A stretch of 64,000 nucleotides of DNA from Ricinus communis (GCF_019578655.1 NC_063256.1:36033553-36097552), one strand, 5' to 3'. Shown: positions 1 through 12,204, counted from the first letter of the stretch. The notes: generated by a model from the letters alone, not told the origin. Numbers and translations: made by a program.

Positions 1-11
1 TTCTTCTATAT

Positions 12-1507
12 CTATCTGACATCTCTAGCTGTGTTGATTTGAGCTACAGACATAAATTCTACTAACTTATTCAATGAATTGTAAGAGGAGCCGCCTTTCC
101 TGAAACAAATCTCAACATTTTCCTTCAAATCTTTAGCCCTCAGCCTTATTCCTTCTCCTTCTTCATCTACCATTAGCCTTCTTATTGTACTTTCTATCTC
201 TTGTCTCTCCAACTTGTTCTCCAATTGCAACCCTATTCTCCAAACATGACTCGCATACCTTGCAGTCACTCTTTGATCCCCAAAACATGGTCTGCATATC
301 ATTGGAACCCCTTCAGATATGCTCTCCAATGTCGAATTCCAACCACAATGGCTCCAAAACACTCCCACTGCTGGATGTGCTAGCACTTCCCTTTGGGGTG
401 CCCATTTCACAATATGACCTTGTTGTTTAGTAGTTCCGATAAAACCCTCAGGCAATAATTCAATCCACTCTGAACCATGTATGGAACCAGGCCTAATCAC
501 CCATAAAAAAGGTTGCTTGCTGTTTGCAAGACCACAGGCCATCTCAGCAAGTTCTGTTTCATCTATGGAAGCTACACTTCCCAAGCTTATGTAAAGAACC
601 GAGTTAGGAATTTGCTTATCTAGCCATGTAATGCAACTGGTTTCCTCGTTTAGCAGACTGCTAGACAAGGCTGGTGCAAATTTGTGTATAGGGCCTATCT
701 TGAAGATTGGAATGGGAAATTGCTTTTCCTGCTGCTTGGCCAACAATGGTTCTTCAAGACAATCCATGGTATTCCAAATGACAGCAGAAGCTGTTTTAAT
801 ATCGCATGTGTGAGATATCAGCTGCAAGTAATTATTTGTTAACCCGAACTTGGAAATTGGAAGATCTTTGAACCTTAAAGAGCTAAGTTCAGGCACTGGA
901 TCCAGTGAAATAGCATCTGCACATTCAGAATGCTAATGCTAAGAAGAAATTATCAAGATTTACTATGTAAGATAATGAGATCTTCGGTTATGACAAATAG
1001 AAAGCCATTTTTTCTGTTCATACCTGGGAAGGGGATAGAACCGCCTTCTTGTATTTGAAGCAGGACAACTCGAGAAATAAAGGTGGCTGCACTGATAGTG
1101 CGCAATATCATGCTTGGAAGCTTCATTTGACTAGCTACTGCTTCCGAAAAGTGCATAAGCTCATCATCTATGATGCAAGCGATTTCATCATCAGAATCCT
1201 GTCGTACTATCATCTGAAGCAAGCATTCCTGGAAGGGTTTTTTGCATTTGTCACTGAGTGCTGATATCAGAACTACCAAATTCCCGGACGCTATTTCTTG
1301 ATCCGATAAATCATCCGGTATAGGTAGAAAGATGAGTTCTGGGTGGCTGGAAGGATTAGGAGAGTTAAACTGGGTGTGAATTATGGTGACAGAGAAGCCC
1401 TTAGAATGAAGGATGGTTCCTAGCTGAAGCATTGGATTAATATGACCTTGGAATGGACATGGCACTAGCACCACACGGCGGCGGCATCTTTTTCCTTGCT
1501 TATCCAT
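12..1507 (-). CDS. UDP-glycosyltransferase, UGT76-like, two exons
   Basis: Predicted small-molecule glucosyltransferase, probably cytosolic, moving glucose from UDP-glucose to an unknown acceptor. Exon 1 is 1507-1024 and exon 2 is 916-12, with a 107-bp GT-AG phase-1 intron. The joined protein is 462 aa, normal for the family. The sugar-donor PSPG box lies at about residues 333-376: it starts WAPQ, contains HCGWNSTLESISEG and ends in the Gln typical of UDP-glucose users. The catalytic His is His22 in PFQGHINPM, and its partner Asp is in IIDDELMHF (about 114/115). I chose the ATG at 1507 because the only upstream in-frame ATG (1597) falls inside the TATA box. UGT76 placement rests on the N-terminus, the intron position and the RFKDLPISKFG segment. 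UGT76 members glucosylate hormones, amino-acid derivatives and terpenoids, and the substrate cannot be read from sequence. A decayed relative lies at 20594. Confidence 0.93.
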
Positions 1508-1596
1508 CTCTGCTTCTTCCTCTCCCAATCTAACAATACGAATGCAGCTTATCAGTCCTATATCTTGCTTTTCATTAGTTACAATATTGGAGAGCA

Positions 1597-1606
1597 TATA
1601 TATAAA
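1597..1606 (-). promoter_or_regulatory. TATA box of the UGT76-like gene
   Basis: Read on the minus strand this is an alternating TATATATA stretch about 90 bp upstream of the chosen ATG, leaving room for a 5'UTR of about 60 nt. Position and composition fit a plant TATA box; no transcript was available to me. Confidence 0.55.
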
Positions 1607-2147
1607 AACAAAAAGAATGCCTCTTTTACATGAAGAACAATAGCAATAACAACAATAATAGTAAAAATTAAAGCAGTGGGCATTTTGGTTTTATTAGCAG
1701 TTTATATCAGATGACAACTCATTATAGCATCACTTCTCTGGCTGGCAGTTTGGCATTTTCTAAGAAAAGCACGTTGGCCCCACGAGTTTATTTTGTTATT
1801 ATCAACTAGAAAAGAAAAAGATTTTTTTCCAATCTTTTCTTGTATAATCTATTAAATATATGCTGTTGTAGAAATTAAATCAATTTGATGATACAGTTTT
1901 CATGATATCCATCTAAAAACAAAGTCATAATCAGTAAATGGACAAAACTTCAGAAAGTTAAAGCTCAAATTTATAACAGGCATACCTGAAAATGCATCAA
2001 CAGCTAGAGATCATCGTTCTGGGATATATTATTCCAAAGCAGTAATATATAGAACATCCAAAGTGTGAAAAGCTGGAAGTTGATTTGACAACTCTTTTTG
2101 AACTGTAAAAGAAGCAGGGTTCCTCTCACACTGGAGTTGTCTTTCCC

Positions 2148-2192
2148 TTCTTCTTCTTCTTCTTCTTCTTTTTCTTCTTCTCTTCCTCTTTA
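2148..2192. repeat. TTC/CTT microsatellite
   Basis: Polypyrimidine run of imperfect CTT repeats upstream of the UGT gene. Confidence 0.85.
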
Positions 2193-2760
2193 ACCCACTA
2201 CAGCTTTTGTTAACACTCACTTGAAAACCATCAGAATGGGCAATTTTGAGTTGAGCAGATCAATAATAATAAGGGGGGGGACCTTGATTCATAAAGACAG
2301 AAAGATGACTTTGATTGATGGGGAACTCCTTGCCATGTTACATCCTTTAACCTTTTCTATTCAAATAGTCCTGTCCTAATCCATCATTTTACACTCTTTC
2401 TAAAAACAACTTTAACCTGAACTTTCACCTTCTAAAAATAAACATATTTGCATCTTAACTTTTTACTTCGTATGATTTTCAATATGAATATTTAATACTT
2501 TAAAATCCAAGTTTATATTAGTAATTTGATAATATTTAAGAACTCCTAATAAACTTTAGATTTTTAATTGTTATAAAGCCTAAAAATTAAAAATTAAAAA
2601 TTCTCAATTTAAATCTTAACAAGTACAAGAGACTCGATGAATTATTATTTTCATAAAAGAAAATGATAGAAATTATACTAAAACAATCGCAAAAAATGTA
2701 TTTTATTAAATTTTAAATGGAATCTAGAATTTTATAATCTTATTAATTTAATCTTTTCCG

Positions 2761-2846
2761 ATAACTTTATGTAAATTTTCAATGAATATTCTTAAAATTC
2801 ATGATAACTTTATGTAAATTTTCAATGAATATTTTTAAAATTCAAG
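2761..2846. repeat. 43-bp tandem duplication
   Basis: Two adjacent copies, 2761-2803 and 2804-2846, each starting ATAACTTTATGTAAATTTTC. They differ by about two bases in my hand alignment. Probably a replication-slippage duplication in AT-rich DNA. Confidence 0.8.
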
Positions 2847-4140
2847 TCAAATTTATTTTTTAGCAATTTACATAAAAAATAATATATAAATTTTTTATAT
2901 AAATTCGATTTAAGCCTTACAGGTTCTTGTTAAAAAATTATATTATTATAAACTACTGCACTTATAATTTACTTTATTTTTTTAATATTAATAAAATTCT
3001 CAAAACTCTGAATACATCGATATCATTAATTGGTATATTATTTACCATAATTTAATTGTGATGTGAGGTCCTCTGATTGAAAACTAAAAACAATTATTAA
3101 TATAATAATATTAATTATATTTTATAATTACTGTTATTTAATTCAGTTATCAAATTAAAAATTATAATTTTATAATTTATTATCGATGTTATAATTTACA
3201 ATGGATCGAGGCTTTATATCATTCATTCTGAACCATATTGTAATTTAGTTCGGTTAGATGTGACACTTGCGTCAGAATTTTGACGAGCATTTTTTTTTAA
3301 TTTATGTTTATTAATTTAATATTGAATGTTTATTAACTTATATTCATTAAACATATACTGAATGTTTGTTATTTAAACGTCGAATGTTCATTATTTATTA
3401 TTTATTTTAATAAAAAGATATTTGTACCACAATATAAATATTTATAAAATAATTTTAGCTTGACATTTTTTTTATTTATTAACTGTAAAGATGATTCATA
3501 TTATGTCTATATTATATATGTATGTTTCAATAAATAAAGTATTCATTAATAATAAATATTTATTAACAAATTAATAAATATTATATCTATAAATTGTGAA
3601 AAGTTATATCAATTATAAAAATATTTCAATATGCGTCACAAAAATAATAAATTTAACTTTCGTAAAGAGTCAATATCATTTTCATCTGAAAATAAATATT
3701 TTATTGTGATTTGAGAAATATATATAAAATTATAACTACTTGATTGATAATAATAAACATGTAGATCATAAATGATGAACATTTTTCACTAAAATAATGA
3801 GCATTTAAAAATTGACAGAATACAAAATGAACATCGTTATAGTAAACAATAAATATTATCTTATAAATGATGAATATTGATATCCATTATAAAAATGTAA
3901 CATTTTTTGTTATGCAATTGTCAATTACATATGGATAAAAAAATTTAAATTTTCAAATGTGCAAATTAGTTTTATTCACTAATAATATAAAACTTTAATA
4001 TATGAAGATTTTCTAAATATTATATTATATTATTTTAATAGAGAATTTATTTTATTATTTACGGAAAGCATATCGATTTTTAATTATTTAGAATATGACT
4101 ACATACAAAAAAAAAAGTATTACTAGTTATATTAATTTTT

Positions 4141-4144
<4 letters not shown>

Positions 4145-4172
<28 letters not shown>
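4145..4172. repeat. (AT)n microsatellite
   Basis: Uninterrupted alternating AT/TA tract just left of the outer solo LTR. Confidence 0.9.
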
Positions 4173-4177
<5 letters not shown>

Positions 4178-5184
4178 TATGAAATTTTTTTGTAATACCC
4201 AAATTTTTCTTTAATAATGATAATAATAATAATAATTAATAAATGAATTTTTATTTAAATTAATTTTACTTTATTTTTATTTGGTTTGGAATGATTTAAT
4301 GAAAATTTTAATGCTAGACAAATAAAGAAGTTATTTTTTATATCCAATTAGTTTGATTTTTAAGAAATTAATTAAGTAAATTATTTGAGAAATAAATTAT
4401 ATTTTTGGTTATTCAAATTTTCTCACAAATGAATTATATAAATTAAATTATATTTGAGAGTTATGGAAGAATTTGTAAAGGATATTTTTTATAAAAGAAT
4501 TATTGGAAAAAATGGCATTTTAGTTAGCTAATGGTATTAGATTTTAATTGAAAAATGTTTAGCAAATTGATTAATTATGTCACGACCCCATCCGTGGACC
4601 CGTGACCGGCACTAGGGAATGGGTAGGCGTAAGGCCACCGAATCCCGTAGTAAGCCTGACACTCACTAACTCAATCAAATCTCATCTCAAATTAATATTA
4701 TTAAAGCCACAAATTATCTTAACATTAAATCTTACACAATTAAATCGGTCTGCCTGAAGAATTAGGCGAGACTCGAAACTCCTGAAAATTACCACTGATA
4801 CCTCTATTATTACTACTGCGGAGAATCTAAGATTTTACAAATTAACATACCAAATCAAATACACCACCCGATGATGAAGAAGTCGGGTTACTGAGTAAGA
4901 GTCGCGGGAAGATTAACAGTCACGAATCTGAAAAAAAAAAATTTGAGACTGTCAGTCTCGAGAGTGAATTAAAATCAAATAATCTATAGACTATTGCAGT
5001 CTTCACAGAAAATATTAATTATTCGAATCAGTATATCAAACTATGCACGTAAATACAACTCATATTATAATCATACCGTAATAAATAAATAAATAATATA
5101 TTTTTTACTTTTACGGGACGAGTCGATCAGTAGAATCCTAACTCCAAATTCTAGTAGCTATTTTGGCTCTCTTAATCCAAAAAG

Positions 5185-5412
5185 ACTGGCGCCCAGATAG
5201 CAATGTTCGACCAGAGACCTTACCTCGAGTCTGGTCACTTAAGTATCCAAATAAGCCAGCACCCAGAGAGCAATGCTCGACTAGGGACCTTACCTCCGGC
5301 AATTTACTCAAATCAGCCCAGAGAGCCATGCTCGACCAAGGCAAAACTCATAATAATCTTCTTACCACAATTTATTCAAATCAGCCCAGAGAGCCATGCT
5401 CGACCAGGGCTA
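5185..5412 (-). repeat. Degenerate tandem repeats in inner LTR
   Basis: Four imperfect units share a core like CCCAGAGAGCAATGCTCGAC, spaced about 65-75 bp. The outer LTR has the same array inverted at about 8955-9235. Confidence 0.75.
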
Positions 5413-6019
5413 ACCCATAAAAATCTTATTACATGTCCATGATCATTACCGGTGCGCACGCGATCCTGATGTAACCCATCAGGTGGCATGTTCTATGAAA
5501 GCCACATTCCTAAGTCACAATCATCACATTTAAAAAAAATATCATCGTCTAATGAAATCATCCAACACATATCGAAGTAAAGATTAAAGATTTAGGGAAA
5601 AGCAACGCGCAATTCGTGAGGAAAAATAATAACATTTGTATTATTATAACATTACTAATAATAATATTTATATTATTTTTAATAATCAATAATCAAGTGA
5701 AATCATTTATATTGCGATACTAATAATCATATTAAGCATAAATTCTAAAATAGCATATTAAAATCAGACTTAGCAATAGTACAATGATTAAATGACTTTA
5801 ACTCATAGAATTGGGCAACCTCCTAGCTCTGCTCCGGTGCCTCGTTTGGAGCGAGCCGAACAAACAGATCATCTAATCACGGAAAATAATTTATCAAAAT
5901 GCTGAAACAATCGATCATTAATTCTAGGTCTAGACTCCTAGGACTGACTGTCTAAGAATCTCGACTCGGTAAATTCTACCGAAAATTCGGCAGAACCTCC
6001 CCTACAACACGGACATTTA

Positions 6020-6036
6020 CCCCCCCCCCCCCCCCC
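6020..6036. repeat. C17 homopolymer
   Basis: Run of 17 cytosines in the inner LTR, next to CTAAAAAAGG. It is missing in the homologous stretch of the outer LTR near 8455-8470. It could be real slippage or an assembly error. Confidence 0.85.
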
Positions 6037-8954
6037 TAAAAAAGGTCTAGGATCCGCCGGAAAACACTTCAAAAATCCAACAATCCAAACAACAGGAGTC
6101 GGATCCCCAAACTTCACTATTTTTCCCAACTCCGCCACACAGCACAAAAACACGACTATGGCAGGCAATCCGACAAATAATTATTTTTGATTCACAAATA
6201 TCATCAAATACTCAACACAATCAATAGACACACAAATTAAATCAAAGAATTCCAAAATTAACGGGCCGGGAGAAAATTCACGGAGTCCGATCGACGATCC
6301 AAACACACCATCGGACTTAAAATGACGCGCTGAAGACGATCCCGGCTTCCGATTTTTTGATCTGACACCCGATCATTCGGAGAGAATTTTCAAACGATCT
6401 CGGTCGTCGATTCACAAACGAAGTTCGATCGCCACGAAACCGGTGCCATTGCGAACCTTGAGCTGAGGAGAGTCGGGATATGCCCTCCGATCGTCCATAG
6501 CTCGCCAGAGATCGCCGGAAATGCCCAAAAACCTCGCCTGCCTCCATTTTCTCTTTCCACCGTGAATCTCCGTTTCCGGCCACCATTGTCGACACCGCCG
6601 CCACCAAAATAAAGCCAAGGCTAAGAGGAGTCGATCGCCACCAAGATCAATACCATCACGCCGGAATGCACGACGGCAAGGAAGTCTCACGGCTTCCTCT
6701 CCTCAGCGCTACATACCACCTACTGGACGACGCAAGACCGGCCTCTCTCTCTTTCTCTCCCTTCTTCCCCGATTTTCTTTCTCTCCCCCGACACTCTCTT
6801 CTTTCCTTTCTTTCAATATCGATATTTGACCCCTAAACTTTTCCTTATTACAATTTGGTCCCTCATATTTCTTAATTACTTACAATTTCATCCTGCAGAA
6901 TTTCTAATTAACCCTTAAACTTTTCTTTATCCTTTCAATTAAACCCCTAACTAATTAATTTGGGCCAAATTAGAATTATTGAAAACACACAATTACATAA
7001 ATACCCCTAACCGACATATTTATTTACAAAAATACCAAACTCACAAATTTCCATTAGAACCCCATAAAAATAAAATTATACTTTTAATCCTCATCCAAAA
7101 ATAAATTTCTAATATATAATTTACTTAATTTACCTTCCAAATAATTTACTTAATTAATTTCTTAAAGATCCAACAAATTGGGTATAGAAAAAATAACTCA
7201 TTGAATTGTCTAACATTAAAATTCAAAATTTGCATTTAAATCATTCCAATTAAACCAAATAAAGATAAAAAAAAATTAATTTAAATAAAAACTCATTACT
7301 AAATATATAAAAATTCTGGTGTATTACAAATTAAATTGATTGTGTGTTAGGATTAAATTGAAAAATTAATTTGGAATAAGGATTAAAAGTATAATTTTAT
7401 TAATATGGGGTTTTAATGAAAATTTGTATGTTGGTATTTTTATGATTAAATATGTTGGCAAGGGCTTTTCAGTAATTTTACATTTGAAAGCAAAGGTATA
7501 TATGTAATTGTATATTTTTAATAATTCTAATTTGGCCCAAATTAAATAGTTAGGGGCTTAATTGAAAAGTTAGAGAAAATTTTAAGGGTTAATTGGAAAT
7601 TTTGCAGGACGAAATTGTTATAATTAAAAAAGTTTAGGGACTAAATGGTAAAGAAGAAAAGAAAGAAGGAATAAGAAGAAGGAGAAGGGGAAAACGTCGG
7701 GCGGGAGGCGTCCGTCCGGGCTCGAGCTCACAAGGCTGGCGTCGTGGCCGAGGGTGGGCAGCGTCGGTGACGGAAGGAAAGTGGCAGCCTTTTTTGGATG
7801 CCGATCGTGGCATTTCCGGTGTTGGTGGCCACTAATTCTAGTAGCGATCGACTCCCATCGGCATGAGCTTTCTTTTGGCGGAAGCGGCGATGCGAATGGT
7901 GGCCGGAGATGGAAGTTCGCAGTGGAGAGAGAAAGTGGGTGGCAGCCGGGTTTTCTGGCTTTTCCAGCGAGCTCCGATGGGGGGATGGATGATCGGAGGA
8001 CATATCCGGACTCTCACCAAGCTCGAAGGCTTGGAGATCGGACGCCGTTTGTAAATTGACGGCTGAGATCTTCCGTAAATCTCTTTGGATGATTGGGGGT
8101 CGAATCAGAAGATCGGAAGCGGGGATCGTCATCAGCGCGTCGTTTTGAGTCCGTTGGTGTGTTCGGATCATCGATCGAACTCGGTCGGAGGAGTCAGCGA
8201 TCAGCTCCTAATTCTCCCGACTGTTGATTTTAGAATTCTTTGGTAAAGTTATATGTTTATTGAATTGTGTTGAATATTAGAAAATATTGTATGTTAAAAT
8301 ATTTGTTTGTCAGACTACGTGCCTTAGGTTGTATTTTGTGATGTGTAAAGGAGTCAGAAAATTAGTGAAGTCTCGGGGACCCGACTCTCGTTAAAATGAA
8401 TTGTTAATTATTCGAAGTGTTTTCTGGCAGGTCCTGGACCCGTTTTACGAGAGGTAAATATCCGTATTGTAGGGGAGGTTCTGCCGAATTTTCGGTAGAA
8501 TTTACTCGAGTCGAGACTTTTAGACAGTCAATTCTAGGGATCTAGACTTAGAGTTAATTGTCAACTGTTTCAGCATTATTGATAAATTATTTTTCGTGAT
8601 TAGAGAAATCCATCAGTTCGGCTCACTCCACCCGAGGCATCGGAGCAGAGCTAGGAGGTCATCAAAGCTGTGAGTTAAAGTCATATATCTGTTATGCACA
8701 TGTCATGCACAAATTTTAAATAGCTATTGTGATTAATTGATTACAAGTTTAAATTATTCATTTAATTATTATTCATTTGTATCATGGTCTTTGATTACTA
8801 TTCACTTATATCATATTCTTCATCACTTAATTTATTATTGTCTGATGACTCGGGGTGGGACGGGAGTAGAACATAGTATTTTGACGAGTGCACCATTATA
8901 AATCCGAGAGTGATGGAAAAAGGGTAAAATGGTAAATTTAAAAAGGAAAGTTTA

Positions 8955-9235
8955 GGACTTGCCCTGATCGAGCATCGCTTTCTGGCTTAGTAGAGTGTGT
9001 TTGTCGGAGTAAAGGTCCCTAGTCGAGCATTGCTCTCTAGGCACCGGCTTATTCGGAACCTAAGTGACCAGACTGGAGTTAAGGACCCTGGTCGAGCTTC
9101 GCTCTCTGGGCGCCAGTCTTATTGAAGTAAAAGAGCCGAAAGACTAAAAGTGTTAGTGATAATTAGTGGTTGAACTGGATTTAAGGACCCTGGTCGAGCT
9201 TCACTCACTGGGCGCCAGTTCTGTTAGAATGAGAG
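8955..9235 (+). repeat. Degenerate tandem repeats in outer LTR
   Basis: Four units with a core like CCTGGTCGAGCTTCGCTCTC, followed by TGGGCGCCAG in the last two. They are the inverted counterpart of the repeats at 5185-5412 in the inner LTR. Confidence 0.75.
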
Positions 9236-9822
9236 AGAGACGAGATGTTTAGTCTTGAGAGTAGGGTTCTGCTGTAGTACTCTGTCCCGTTGAATGTGAA
9301 GGTTATATTTTTATTTTTATTTTATTTAAGCATGGCATGACACGTTTATTTTTGCATGACTTAGTATTTATTTAAAATTAAATAAATGTGTTATTGAAGC
9401 GTTTTGTAATTGTTTCTTTGGATATATGATTTTAACTCACTCTCGAGGCTGACAGTCTCAATTTTACTGTTTTCCAGATCTGTGATTGTTAGTCTCCCCG
9501 CGACTCTTATCTAGCAACTCGACTCCTTCATCATCGGGTGATGTAATTGATTTGGTATGTTAAATTGTAAAATTCTTAGATTCTTCACAGTAGAAATAAT
9601 ATATTTGTTAGTTGTAAATTATTGTAATTTCGAGACTTACCTATTCCTTCGGGCAAACCTAATTAAATATGTAAAATTAACGGTTAAAATAAATTGTGGC
9701 ATCAGTAATATTTAATAAGATTTAATTGAGTTAGTGAGTGTCAGGCTTACTACGGGATTCGGTGGCCTTACGCCTACCCATTCTCTAATGCCGGTCACTG
9801 GCCCACAGATCGGGTCGTGACA

Positions 9823-10490
9823 ATTTTCGACATGTATTATTTTTTCTACAGGTAAAGATTTACCTCTTTGGAAATGATGATTCATTCGAATCGACATGAG
9901 AGTTCAACTACATTACATTGCTAGAATACATATTGTATATTTGAAAAAGATTGACCTCTTTGTTTCTTTCATGGTATAATCATTTTTTCGCTCAGCCCTT
10001 TTCTCCTCGATCCATGAAGATAAAATGTAGGACTGATGCCAACAGTTCATCACGGAAGAAAGGACTCACTGAGCCAGGATCGTTAACTAATACTAATCAA
10101 ATACTAATAAAATAGAAAAGAATTGTCTTTTTTATATACTTTTTGTGATTATGTTGCTACCACGTGCTTATGACATATTTTGACCTGTGTACTTATTTTT
10201 AACACATAAAATTTAAGTTTATGTATACAAATTAAAAAATATTAAAAATATTTAATTTATTATTTTTGTAATAACATTATAAATATTTATAAAATATTAG
10301 AAATTATATTTTGATTGTACTTAAACTCAATTTATATTATTAATTAAAATTAAAATAGTTATAAAAATTGTACAAAGTCTAAATAAAAAATTAATTTATA
10401 TATACATAGAAATATTTACTTAATATATATTTTAAAATATTAATATTAATTTTTTATTATAAATTTAGATGTAAAGAAAAAAGAAATCTG
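9823..10490. other. AT-rich intergenic DNA
   Basis: I see no gene. The stretch runs from the end of the outer LTR to the promoter region of the first sHSP gene. Confidence 0.7.
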
Positions 10491-10590
10491 AAGAAGCGGG
10501 ACTGCTGTCCCGCACGTATCTTTGTCTCCGGTCCATCTTGCAATGTGGACCGGCGTGCAGGCATAATTTGCCCAATGGGTCCCATGTAAG

Positions 10591-10735
10591 TTCTAGAGTA
10601 ATTGAGAAAGCCCAAGTCCAACACCTTCATGGTTAAGTATTCCAGATTCGAGAAAAAACCAGACCCATGCTTAACTAAAAGCCACTGAGATTATCCCAGA
10701 CTTCACCAGAATTCTCCTTTCCTTCTAATAAATAC
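10591..10735 (+). promoter_or_regulatory. Heat-shock elements and TATA-like box of sHSP gene 1
   Basis: TTCTAGAG at 10591-10598 is a near-perfect inverted heat-shock pair. TTCGAGAA at 10647-10654 is a perfect TTCnnGAA pair, with a further TTC at 10640. A TATA-like TAATAAATAC sits at 10726-10735, about 125 bp before the ATG. The arrangement fits heat-shock-factor control; binding is inferred. Confidence 0.6.
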
Positions 10736-10858
10736 TGGTCCCATCATCTCTGCAAATCACCATTGATATCAAGAAGCAATCCTTTACCACCTTCTCAGCA
10801 ATCAACTATACCAGAAAATTCCAATTATCTTCCTTTCTAAGACAATTGAAGGAAAAAA

Positions 10859-11332
10859 ATGGCAATGATTCCAAGCTTTTTCGATAACCCACGAAGCAAC
10901 ATCTTCGATCCCTTCTCTTCTTTCGACCTTTGGGATCCATTCAAAGACTTCCCATTTCCATCTCCATCTTCATTAGTCTCTCGTGGAAATTCTGCGTTTA
11001 TTAATACTCGGATAGACTGGAAGGAGACTCCAGAAGCCCATATCTTCAAGGCTGATCTTCCTGGGCTGAAAAAAGAGGAAGTGAAAGTGGAAATTGAAGA
11101 TGACAGAGTCCTTCAGATCAGCGGAGAAAGGAATGTGGAGAAGGAAGATAAGAATGATACCTGGCATCGTGTGGAACGCAGCAGCGGCAAGTTCTTGAGG
11201 AGGTTTAGGCTGCCGGAGAATGCCAAAATGGATCAAGTTAAGGCTTCTATGGAGAATGGAGTTCTCACAGTGACTGTTCCTAAGGAGGAAATAAAGAAAC
11301 CTGATATCAAAGCTGTTGAAATCTCTGGCTGA
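10859..11332 (+). CDS. Class I cytosolic small heat-shock protein (about 18 kDa), copy 1
   Basis: A 157-aa intronless class I sHSP. Such proteins form dodecamers in the cytosol and bind unfolding proteins without ATP until HSP70/HSP101 refold them. The N-terminal arm (about 1-45) starts MAMIPSFF and has the class [20 protein letters not shown] motif. The alpha-crystallin domain spans about 46-140 and includes [31 protein letters not shown] and [11 protein letters not shown]. The C-terminal tail ends KAVEISG, carrying the I/V-x-I motif that docks into a neighbouring subunit. Length is usual for the class. It is the only member of the array on the plus strand. An AATAAA at 11500-11505 is the likely polyadenylation signal. 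Heat-shock elements lie upstream. Confidence 0.97.
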   Translation: MAMIPSFFDNPRSNIFDPFSSFDLWDPFKDFPFPSPSSLVSRGNSAFINTRIDWKETPEAHIFKADLPGLKKEEVKVEIEDDRVLQISGERNVEKEDKNDTWHRVERSSGKFLRRFRLPENAKMDQVKASMENGVLTVTVPKEEIKKPDIKAVEISG

Positions 11333-11893
11333 GTTGTCTTCTCCTTCTCTTTTCTTTTTCTTTTCTTTTCCTCCTTTTCTGTCTCTTAAATGGCGTGACT
11401 GCGTGGCAAATAACATGTACAGTGTTTGGTAAATCTTTGGTGGTTATGTTTTGTGAGCATATGTATGTCTGTATAATGTAATACGTTTGTGTGAGACCTA
11501 ATAAAGGAAACCATTTTGTAAATATGATTATTTTGTATTAGTTTTCCTACATTATGACTAGCCTTTAATCCTGACTCAGTAATCTATAATATGTTTTACA
11601 TTAGATAAACGACCCGGTTACGTATTTTGCAGCATGAGAAAGTCCTGTCTGAAATTGCAAAATGATCAGGGTTATACCTGCTTGCATATCATACAGTATG
11701 GTAAAATTGATTTCTCTATTTTGCTAATGGTAGATGAATCATGGAACAGAGACAGAAGTGAATTGTTGCTAGTCCATGATTCTTTTCCAATACTCACGAA
11801 GTGGTCTGAAGTCTCTATTGCGCTTGACACTTGAGCAATTGGATTCCAAGGCCCTTGAGTTTGCCATCAGAAGCATCCTGGAATTGATCTTTT
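11333..11893. other. 3' flank of sHSP gene 1 up to copia element 1
   Basis: Holds the 3'UTR and polyadenylation signal of the sHSP gene, then sequence without a recognisable gene. The last five bases (11889-11893, CTTTT) are the left target duplication of copia element 1. Confidence 0.7.
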
Positions 11894-12190
11894 TGTTAAG
11901 TTTCTTTAAGAAAATGGAGAAGCAAATGAAGTCGGATAAGAAAAGATTGCTGAAAAAACTTGTCAATGTCATTAACTCAAATCAGAAGTACATATACAAC
12001 TTAAGCTAAAAAATAAGAAGATGAAATGTCATAAGCAACCTTCAAAACTACATGCATTGGTTAATAGGACTGTCAATATTTTAACTTACGTAATTAAACT
12101 AAGCTAACAAAAGAAAATAAAGTTATTAATATGCAGAAAATATGACAAAAACAACAAGGAAAGCAAGCTATGTTACCGCTAGACTTAGCA
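11894..12190 (-). repeat. 3' LTR of copia element 1
   Basis: 297 bp, aligning along its length with 16308-16617 with many substitutions and small indels, so the insertion is old. Confidence 0.9.
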
Positions 12191-12204
12191 TTCTCCTCAT
12201 TTTG

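Larger units (their letters stand above)
1608..4190. other. AT-rich intergenic DNA
   Basis: No gene recognised. It contains a TTC/CTT microsatellite (2148-2192), a 43-bp tandem duplication (2761-2846) and an (AT)n tract (4145-4172). Short open frames here are low-complexity chance frames, for example the Arg/Lys-rich one across the TTC repeat on the minus strand. Confidence 0.7.
4578..7328 (-). mobile_element. Inner solo LTR, same family, inverted inside the outer one
   Basis: A complete 2751-bp LTR on the minus strand starts TGTAATACAC at 7328 and ends GGGTCGTGACA at 4578. It is flanked by a perfect 5-bp target duplication AATTA (4573-4577 and 7329-7333), which proves insertion into the outer LTR about 387 bp from that LTR's 5' end. 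Its sequence is the reverse complement of most of 7334-9822, so the two copies form a near-palindrome. Minus-strand frames at 5938-6690 have no recognisable protein and are LTR sequence. A 17-base C run at 6020-6036 is absent from the matching part of the outer copy. Confidence 0.9.
4191..9822 (+). mobile_element. Outer solo LTR (probable Ty3/gypsy type), split by a nested LTR
   Basis: A long terminal repeat on the + strand starts TGTAATACCC at 4191 and ends GGGTCGTGACA at 9822. It is interrupted at 4577 by a second LTR of the same family and resumes after 7333. Without the insert it is about 2876 bp. The flanks are TTTTT (4186-4190) and ATTTT (9823-9827), a 4-of-5 match to a target duplication. 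No gag-pol, primer-binding site or polypurine tract adjoins it, so it is a solo LTR left after LTR-LTR recombination. Assignment to Ty3/gypsy rests only on the great length and the TGTAA...GACA ends, which I recall from Del/Tekay-like elements. The GC-rich part (about 7690-8200) contains open frames that I regard as chance. A four-unit internal repeat lies at about 8955-9235. Confidence 0.82.

Noticed and set aside
5938..8171. Open frames of 60-147 codons on both strands in the GC-rich core
   Set aside because: They lie in inverted copies of the LTR, show no domain, and the two copies do not preserve the same frame. Treated as LTR sequence.
4578..9822. First read as a Mutator-like or foldback transposon with 2.5-kb terminal inverted repeats
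   Set aside because: The LTR start TGTAATAC is found at 4191 and at 7328, and AATTA duplications flank 4578-7328, which fits nested LTRs and not a single TIR element.
10973..11416. 147-codon minus-strand frame opposite sHSP copy 1, and similar long antisense frames opposite the other sHSP copies (for example 33757-34140)
   Set aside because: They mirror the conserved sHSP coding sequence; the antisense protein has no domain and arises from codon composition.
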